Of a DNA stretch of 10,327 bases, positions 6,422 through 10,327 are shown in pieces (the stretch's first letter is position 1; every line of letters begins with the position of its first letter). Under the pieces are notes generated by a model. The model was not told where the DNA came from and ran no database searches. It worked only from the letters and a program-made list of their open reading frames with translations. The position numbers were made by a program, and so were the translations under genes. This DNA is from Candidatus Omnitrophota bacterium (GTDB lineage Bacteria > Omnitrophota > Gorgyraeia > B26-G9): contig JAGLQQ010000089.1 in NCBI GenBank assembly GCA_023136735.1, forward strand, positions 1 through 10,327, given 5' to 3'.

Positions 6422-7669
6422 ATGTTAGAGAGAGAGATTTCAGTTTTACTTATTGAGGATGAACCTGAGGTCGCGGCTTTGATGAGCGCGATACTTAAAA
6501 AAGCAAAAAACATCCAATGCCAGGTCGATATTGCAGGACAGCTTACCTCAGGCATTGATCTTCTAAGCCAAAAAAAATTCAACGCGATTCTACTGGATCT
6601 GTCTTTGCCGGATAGTTCCGGGTTGGAAACCCTAAGAAGTGTGTATGCCCGGGCCGGAGGAACTCCTATAGTTGTATTAACCGGTATTGACGATGAGGAA
6701 ATAGCTACTCAAGCCGTGAGACAAGGAGCACAGGACTATATTGTAAAGGGAAGCACAGATATCAATGGAATGGTCCGCTCGGTTATTTATGCGATTGAAA
6801 GAAAACGGTCTGAGGAAGTACTGCGTAAGGCGCATGATGAACTTGAGGAAAAAGTAAGAGAGCGCACGGCTGAATTGCAGCAGGCTAATAAAAATCTGCT
6901 TAAAGAAATAGAAGAGCGCAGGGAAAAAGAGGAAGAAGTCCGCATCGCAAACTTTCGTCTTAAAGAGACGCAGTCACAGCTGATACAGGCGGCTAAAATG
7001 GAGGTTGTAGGAGGGCTTGCCAGCGGTGTCGCTCATGAAGTCAAAAATCCTTTAGCCATAATCCTGCAGGGAGTAGAGTACCTTGAAAGAAAGATTCCAT
7101 CAGATGATCAATCTATAGTTACAACTATTGGTTTTATCCGCAATGCGGTTGAGCGGGCGGACTCTATTGTTCGCGGGTTGATGGATTTTTCCTCTATAAA
7201 AGAGATGAATATCTCAAAACAGCAGATCGTCCCTATAATTGACAAGGGGCTAATGCTCCTGAAACATCAGTTTGATAAACAGCATATAAAGTTAGAAAAG
7301 CAGATAGCAGATAATCTTCCTGATATCGCTATGGACCGCAATAAAATAGAGCAGGTTTTGCTGAACCTGCTCATGAATGCTGCTGATGCTATGCCCAAAG
7401 GAGGAACTCTGACATTAAAAATCTATACAAAAGATAATTTACCGGACGCAATGTCGTTAATTGTGGAAATTCTTGACTCAGGTTCGGGAATCGAAAATGA
7501 TGCGATAGATCAGATCTTTGATCCTTTTTTTACGACAAAAAGAACAAAAGGTGGAACAGGGTTGGGGCTTTCTATAGTACGCAGTATTTTAGAAACGCAC
7601 AAAGCCGGGATAGAAATAAGTAACAGGCCTGAGGGCGGTGCTCAGATAACCATAACATTTTCAATTTAA
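6422..7669 (+). CDS. Cytoplasmic histidine kinase with N-terminal receiver (REC-coiled coil-HisKA-HATPase)
   Basis: 415 aa with no signal peptide or membrane helix. The receiver at about 5-125 has Glu12/Asp13, phospho-acceptor Asp59 (AILLDLSLPD), Thr87 (VVLTG) and Lys109, but Gly rather than Pro follows the Lys. A long charged coiled coil spans about 126-190 (ERKRSEEVLRKAHDELEEKV region). The kinase core has H-box GVAHEVKNPL with His205, N-box LLNLLMNAADAM, G1 DSGSGI, F-box DPFFTTK and G2 GGTGLGLSIV. This order lets another kinase or phosphotransfer protein control the kinase through its own receiver, so it could be the internal relay of the cluster (inference). No clear Shine-Dalgarno precedes ATG 6422; translation may depend on the upstream gene 16 bp away. 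Confidence 0.93.
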   Translation: MLEREISVLLIEDEPEVAALMSAILKKAKNIQCQVDIAGQLTSGIDLLSQKKFNAILLDLSLPDSSGLETLRSVYARAGGTPIVVLTGIDDEEIATQAVRQGAQDYIVKGSTDINGMVRSVIYAIERKRSEEVLRKAHDELEEKVRERTAELQQANKNLLKEIEERREKEEEVRIANFRLKETQSQLIQAAKMEVVGGLASGVAHEVKNPLAIILQGVEYLERKIPSDDQSIVTTIGFIRNAVERADSIVRGLMDFSSIKEMNISKQQIVPIIDKGLMLLKHQFDKQHIKLEKQIADNLPDIAMDRNKIEQVLLNLLMNAADAMPKGGTLTLKIYTKDNLPDAMSLIVEILDSGSGIENDAIDQIFDPFFTTKRTKGGTGLGLSIVRSILETHKAGIEISNRPEGGAQITITFSI

Positions 7670-7682
7670 AGATAGAGGGCTG

Positions 7683-8060
7683 ATGATGGATAAGAGAAAA
7701 ATTTTGATTGTCGATGACGAACCTGATTTTACACATATGATTAAATTGAATCTTGAAGCTGCCGGTGATTATGAAGTGCTTACGGAAAACCAGGGAAATA
7801 AAGCTCTTGGTGTGGCTAAAGAATTCAAGCCGGACATGATATTTCTAGATATTATTATGCCGGATATGGATGGACCGCAGCTGCTTGCTTTGTTGCGCGA
7901 TGATGTTGTGCTTAAAAATATTCCGGTTGTATTCCTTACTGCACTTGTAACAAAAAACGAAATAACAGAAGAGGGAGCTACTATTGCCGGAAACATGTTT
8001 TTGGCTAAACCGGTCTCGACCGAGCGGCTGATTGCCTGCATCAGGGAAAATTTAGAATAG
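7683..8060 (+). CDS. Stand-alone receiver-domain response regulator
   Basis: 125 aa, a single receiver. Acidic residues Asp11/Asp12 (ILIVDDEPDF), phospho-acceptor Asp56 (MIFLDIIMPD), switch Thr86 (VVFLTALVTK) and Lys109-Pro110 are all present. Two start codons sit together at 7683 and 7686. The purine run GAGGG at 7676-7680 spaces slightly better to the second, which would remove one Met. The gene follows the REC-kinase by 13 bp. Its LTALVTK motif is close to LTAVVTK in the broken receiver at 8495-9006, so the two are likely duplicates. No output domain is attached, which suggests a relay or protein-binding role. Confidence 0.92.
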   Translation: MMDKRKILIVDDEPDFTHMIKLNLEAAGDYEVLTENQGNKALGVAKEFKPDMIFLDIIMPDMDGPQLLALLRDDVVLKNIPVVFLTALVTKNEITEEGATIAGNMFLAKPVSTERLIACIRENLE

Positions 8061-8077
8061 CGGAAAAGGAGAAAGAA

Positions 8078-8470
8078 ATGGCAAATAAAAAGAAGATCTT
8101 GCTTATTGATGATGAGGAGAACTTTTGCTTTTTGGTCAAGCAGAACCTGGAGGATACAGGCGAGTTCAGTGTGGAAGCAGTGAATGATCCTGATAAAGGC
8201 ATAAAGCTTGCGCATAAAATAGTTCCGGATGTGATTTTGCTTGATATTACAATGCCGAAAAAAAGCGGCTTACAGGTGCTTGAAATCCTGAAGCAAAATA
8301 CAAAGACAATGGCTATCCCCATAATTATGCTCACCGCTCACTCAGATAGCGATACAAAGCTAAAGGCTTCATATTTATACGGGGATGATTATTTGGTTAA
8401 GCCGGTGTCCTATGAGGTATTAAAAGCCAAAATTGATGAGGTTCTTGATAGAAAATCCCGCTTTAAGTAA
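8078..8470 (+). CDS. Stand-alone receiver-domain response regulator
   Basis: 130 aa, a single receiver with a short basic C-terminal tail (DRKSRFK). Asp11/Asp12 (ILLIDDEENF), phospho-acceptor Asp56 (VILLDITMPK), Thr86 (IIMLTAHSD) and Lys108-Pro109 are intact. It has a clear Shine-Dalgarno, AAGGAG at 8066-8071, 6 nt before ATG 8078. It lies 17 bp after the preceding receiver. Its N-terminal pattern IDDEENFCFLVK is nearly repeated as IDDEEDFWLLVK in the broken receiver downstream. It is probably the last intact member of the signalling operon. Confidence 0.92.
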   Translation: MANKKKILLIDDEENFCFLVKQNLEDTGEFSVEAVNDPDKGIKLAHKIVPDVILLDITMPKKSGLQVLEILKQNTKTMAIPIIMLTAHSDSDTKLKASYLYGDDYLVKPVSYEVLKAKIDEVLDRKSRFK

Positions 8471-8535
8471 ATGTAAATAAAGTTAGGAGATTAAATGTCT
8501 AGTTTGATTTGAATTTTAATCTCAGATGGTTAATT

Positions 8536-8549
8536 CCCCGTGGCTTGCC
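8536..8549 (+). repeat. REP-like half hairpin, first copy
   Basis: CCCCGTGGCTTGCC matches 12 of 13 bases with the copy at 8634-8646 over the shared core. The expected right arm (a complement ending in CGGGG) is missing, so only the left arm and loop remain. The core resembles hairpins I recall near RAYT (Y1 REP) transposases; this is from memory. Confidence 0.45.
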
Positions 8550-8633
8550 CAGTTCCGCTTCAAAAGGATTAGAGAGGGAGCATATCGTGTCGCATAAGCA
8601 GGGATTACAGTTAGCGTTGTTTTAGCGGGGATA

Positions 8634-8653
8634 CCCCGTAGCTTGCTGCTGGG
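8634..8653 (+). repeat. REP-like hairpin, second copy
   Basis: CCCCGTAG (8634-8641), loop CTTG, then CTGCTGGG (8646-8653) form an 8-bp stem with one mismatch at C8637/T8650 and one G-U. A competing hairpin CGGGG-ATA-CCCCG lies at 8626-8638. The broken receiver gene resumes right after it, at TTCATT/GATGAT. Confidence 0.5.
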
Positions 8654-9025
8654 AGGATTCATTGATGATGAAGAAGATTTTTGGCTTTTAGTAAAAAGCT
8701 GATGAGTTTGAAGTTTTTACTGCTTTTAACGCAACTGAAGGCATCAGTATCGCGAAAGCTGAAAAACCAGATATTATCCTTCTTGATATGATGATGCCAG
8801 TGATTTCAGGAGGAGAATTTGCAACTGCTTTAAAAAAAGAAGAGGCTACAAAAAATATACCGATAATGTTTCTTACCGCAGTAGTTACAAAAGAAGAAGT
8901 CGGGGTTACAATGAAGGAGATGGGTGATAACCGCTATATAGCCAAACCTGTAAAAACCCAGGAACTTATTGATTCGATAAAGCAGGTAATAAATAATAAA
9001 TCTTGAATGAGATATGCAATCAAAG

Positions 9026-9032
9026 AAGGAGG
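9026..9032 (+). promoter_or_regulatory. Ribosome binding site that selects ATG 9039
   Basis: AAGGAGG lies 6 nt before ATG 9039. The in-frame ATG at 9003, overlapping the stop of the broken receiver, lacks a comparable site. Confidence 0.75.
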
Positions 9033-9038
9033 CAGTCA

Positions 9039-9191
9039 ATGGCTGATAATCTACTTGGAAAAATTTTGGCGCCTATTAGCAGTCTGTTTGGACTGAAAAA
9101 ATTACAAGAGCAAAGAGTAAAGGAAGTTCAGGAAAAGTTTAAAGATAAAAAGATTTATGGACAAACCTCTAACGCGAATTTTTTTGGTTAG
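9039..9191 (+). CDS. Hypothetical small protein, N-terminal part of a gene split by TAG
   Basis: 50 aa, starting MADNLLGKILAP from a strong ribosome binding site. It has a short hydrophobic/amphipathic start, a charged helix (LKKLQEQRVKEVQEKFKDKK) and ends SNANFFG before TAG at 9189-9191. There is no cleavable signal or clear membrane helix. The same frame continues past the TAG with no further stop to 9476, and the next ORF begins 6 bp later. I recall an uncharacterised family in which an ANFFG motif runs on directly into QxRGNGxL, which is the content of the next ORF. The two ORFs are therefore probably one gene with a nonsense codon. Function unknown; no domain recognised. Confidence 0.6.
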   Translation: MADNLLGKILAPISSLFGLKKLQEQRVKEVQEKFKDKKIYGQTSNANFFG

Positions 9192-9197
9192 AAATCA

Positions 9198-9476
9198 GTG
9201 GGTATGGCTCAAATAAGAGGAAACGGGATTCTGGTACTGGCAGAGGGAGTCTTGTATTTCAAAATGTGGGCTCCTGCGAAGGAATTATCTATACCGTTTA
9301 CATCTATTACAGGAGTAGAAACACCAAAATTTTTTCTTGGCAAGTCTAAAATGAGACCGCTTTTGAAAGTAAACTTTAAAAATAAAGACGGCAATGATGA
9401 TGCTGCCTGGCTGCTTGCGAATATGCCTCACTGGCAGCCTGCCATAGAAAAAATAGCAGCACAAAACAATAAATGA
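9198..9476 (+). CDS. Hypothetical protein, C-terminal part of the split gene
   Basis: 92 aa from GTG 9198, or 90 aa from ATG 9204. Neither start has a good Shine-Dalgarno. Content: MAQIRGNGILVLAEGVLYF, then a beta-rich stretch with IPFTSITGVETPKFFLGKS and RPLLKVNF, and a C-terminal AAWLLANMPHWQPAIEKI helix. The pattern suggests a small PH-like or GRAM-like beta domain ending in a helix; that is a guess from the pattern only. It is in the same frame as the 50-aa ORF before it, separated by TAG AAA TCA. If the parts were one gene the product would be about 145 residues. It may now be made separately, made by readthrough, or not made at all. It lies between the signalling cluster and recQ with no visible functional link to either. 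Confidence 0.6.
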   Translation: MGMAQIRGNGILVLAEGVLYFKMWAPAKELSIPFTSITGVETPKFFLGKSKMRPLLKVNFKNKDGNDDAAWLLANMPHWQPAIEKIAAQNNK

Positions 9477-9552
9477 TTACAGCGATAAAAAAACAGATTA
9501 CAGTGATTGTCAGGTTCTTTCTGAGATTCCAAACAAGAAAGAACTAAAAAAT

Positions 9553-9581
9553 TTGTCCTGTTGTGCTTATTCTGGTATAAT
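9553..9581 (+). promoter_or_regulatory. Predicted sigma70-type promoter, probably for recQ
   Basis: TTGTCC (9553-9558), a 17-nt spacer, and TATAAT (9576-9581) preceded by TG at 9573-9574 (extended -10). Transcription would start near 9588, about 50 nt before the recQ ATG. Confidence 0.6.
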
Positions 9582-9585
9582 TATT

Positions 9586-9610
9586 GACTGCTTTAGCAGT
9601 CTTTTTTATT
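9586..9610 (+). terminator. Rho-independent terminator
   Basis: GACTGC (9586-9591), loop TTTA, GCAGTC (9596-9601), then six T and a further T-rich run. It should end transcription coming from the signalling operon and split gene. The predicted recQ start site falls at the foot of this hairpin. Confidence 0.85.
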
Positions 9611-9638
9611 TTGACTCTTAAAATATTAGAATTAAATT

Positions 9639-10327
9639 ATGAAAAAAGAAATTTATAACTTACTTGATCAGTATTGGGGATATGAATCGTTTCTTCCTTT
9701 ACAGGAGGAAACCATAGGCTCTATTCTTAAGGGAAATGATAGTTTGACGGTCCTTCCGACTGGAGGGGGGAAGTCGCTGTGCTTTCAACTGCCTGTATTG
9801 CTTGAATCAGGTATGGCTGTAGTTATATCGCCGCTTATCTCTTTAATGAAGGACCAGGTTGACGCGCTTAATGATATAGGGTTAAAATCCGCTTTTTTGA
9901 ACTCAAGTCTTAATGCGATTGAGCAGGAGACAGTAATAAATGATATCAGGGGCAATAGTATAAAGCTGCTATATATGTCTCCTGAGCGTTTACAGACTAC
10001 AGCAACGCTTGATCTCTTAAAAGAGGTTGGAGTATCTTTCTTTGTTATTGATGAGGCTCATTGTATAAGCCATTGGGGGCATGATTTCAGAGCAGAGTAT
10101 CGAGATCTTGGAAAAATAAAAAAGATATTCAAGAGTGCAAGTGTGCATGCTTTTACAGCTACCGCGACAAAAGAAGTTCAGGATGATATTGTGGCGCAGT
10201 TAAAGCTTCAAACTCCCGCAATGCATATAGGAGGTGTGGACAGGCCTAATCTCACATACCGGGTATTGCCTCGTTTGCAGATAAAAAATCAGGTTGTTGA
10301 GGTCTTAAAAAGACATGATAAAGAGCC
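9639..10327 (+). CDS. recQ: ATP-dependent DNA helicase RecQ (3'-truncated by the window)
   Basis: 229 codons are present and the frame is open at the window end. Superfamily 2 helicase motifs of RecQ are visible in order: Q-motif YWGYESFLPLQ (Gln22), Walker A LPTGGGKS (Lys45), motif Ia VISPLISLMKDQV, motif Ib YMSPERL, motif II DEAH at 138-141, the RecQ aromatic-rich loop CISHWGHDFR (usually CISQWGHDFR), and motif III AFTATAT. The second RecA domain, zinc-binding region and HRDC lie beyond the window. RecQ unwinds DNA 3' to 5' in recombination and fork repair. No Shine-Dalgarno is evident before ATG 9639, only AT-rich leader. It has its own predicted promoter and is separated from the signalling cluster by a terminator, so the two are probably unrelated in function. 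Confidence 0.96.
   Translation, partial: MKKEIYNLLDQYWGYESFLPLQEETIGSILKGNDSLTVLPTGGGKSLCFQLPVLLESGMAVVISPLISLMKDQVDALNDIGLKSAFLNSSLNAIEQETVINDIRGNSIKLLYMSPERLQTTATLDLLKEVGVSFFVIDEAHCISHWGHDFRAEYRDLGKIKKIFKSASVHAFTATATKEVQDDIVAQLKLQTPAMHIGGVDRPNLTYRVLPRLQIKNQVVEVLKRHDKE

Larger units (their letters stand above)
8495..9006 (+). pseudogene. Broken receiver-domain response regulator interrupted by a repeat-bearing insertion
   Basis: Three pieces can be read. A probable original start is at ATG 8495 with Shine-Dalgarno AGGAGA at 8485-8490, but the frame stops after MSSLI. The receiver N-terminus reappears at 8658-8699 in frame 3 as FIDDEEDFWLLVKS and ends at TGA 8700. The rest runs in frame 1 from about 8695: ADEFEVFTAFN, then PDIILLDMMMPV (phospho-acceptor Asp), IPIMFLTAVVTK (Thr) and YIAKPVKTQEL (Lys-Pro), ending at TGA 9004-9006. 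Compared with the neighbouring receivers about five residues' worth of DNA is missing near 8697, which causes the frameshift. An ATG at 8788 could at most give a 72-aa fragment lacking the acidic pocket, so it should be non-functional. The gene-free part 8498-8657 is the likely insertion. Confidence 0.75.

Noticed and set aside
7769..8215. 148-aa minus-strand ORF
   Set aside because: It lies wholly antisense to two intact receiver genes and has no family resemblance; a shadow frame. The other minus-strand ORFs were rejected for the same reason.
8665..8691. ATGATGAAGAAGATT read as a receiver start (MMKKI) with GGGAGG upstream, in the same frame as the downstream receiver remainder
   Set aside because: It reaches TAG after eight codons and then TAA. 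The other frame gives IDDEEDFWLLVK, a far better match to a receiver N-terminus, so the MMKKI reading is probably coincidence.
8788..9006. A 72-aa intact protein from ATG 8788
   Set aside because: The Met is the middle of the LLDMMMP motif just after the phospho-acceptor; the ORF is the tail of a broken receiver.
1..10327. CRISPR array, tRNA/rRNA genes, defence or biosynthetic system
   Set aside because: I saw no regular spacer-repeat array, no tRNA-like or rRNA-like sequence, and no nuclease, toxin-antitoxin or biosynthetic genes. RecQ alone does not indicate a defence system.

Overview
The window is AT-rich bacterial DNA with every gene on the + strand. It is dominated by a dense two-component signalling cluster. 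The organism cannot be fixed from the sequence. A TtrS-like binding-protein sensor kinase, a DctB-like dCache kinase with many PAS domains, tandem stand-alone receivers and RAYT/REP-like hairpin repeats fit a Gram-negative environmental bacterium of the deltaproteobacterial or Omnitrophota-like kind. That placement is only an impression.

Layout: (1) 1-1511 is the 3' part of a membrane histidine kinase with a periplasmic TtrS/PhnD-type sensor, a PAS domain and a kinase core. (2) 1512-2003 has no intact gene. It holds a strongly foldable segment at 1507-1592, a short direct repeat, and a decayed PAS-protein tail (1699-2007) whose stop overlaps the next start. (3) 2004-5177 is a large dCache + 4xPAS histidine kinase whose kinase core is a close paralogue of the first. 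(4) 5178-5250 carries two perfect 10-bp inverted repeats just before a strong ribosome binding site. (5) 5251-8470 encodes a single receiver, a double receiver, a receiver-histidine kinase, and two more single receivers, closely packed and probably one operon. (6) 8495-9006 is a broken fifth receiver gene interrupted by a segment with REP-like hairpin motifs. (7) 9039-9476 is one small hypothetical gene apparently split by an in-frame TAG. (8) 9553-9610 has a likely promoter overlapped by a rho-independent terminator. (9) 9639 to the end is the 5' part of recQ.

How it may work (inference): two membrane kinases sense periplasmic ligands. The soluble REC-kinase has a phosphorylatable receiver at its own N-terminus, so it could be controlled by phosphotransfer. 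The single-domain receivers could carry or drain phosphate. No DNA-binding, GGDEF/EAL, methyl-accepting or Hpt domain is visible, so the output must lie outside the window or act by protein-protein contact. The array shows birth and decay: paralogous kinase cores, similar tandem receivers, and at least two broken signalling genes.
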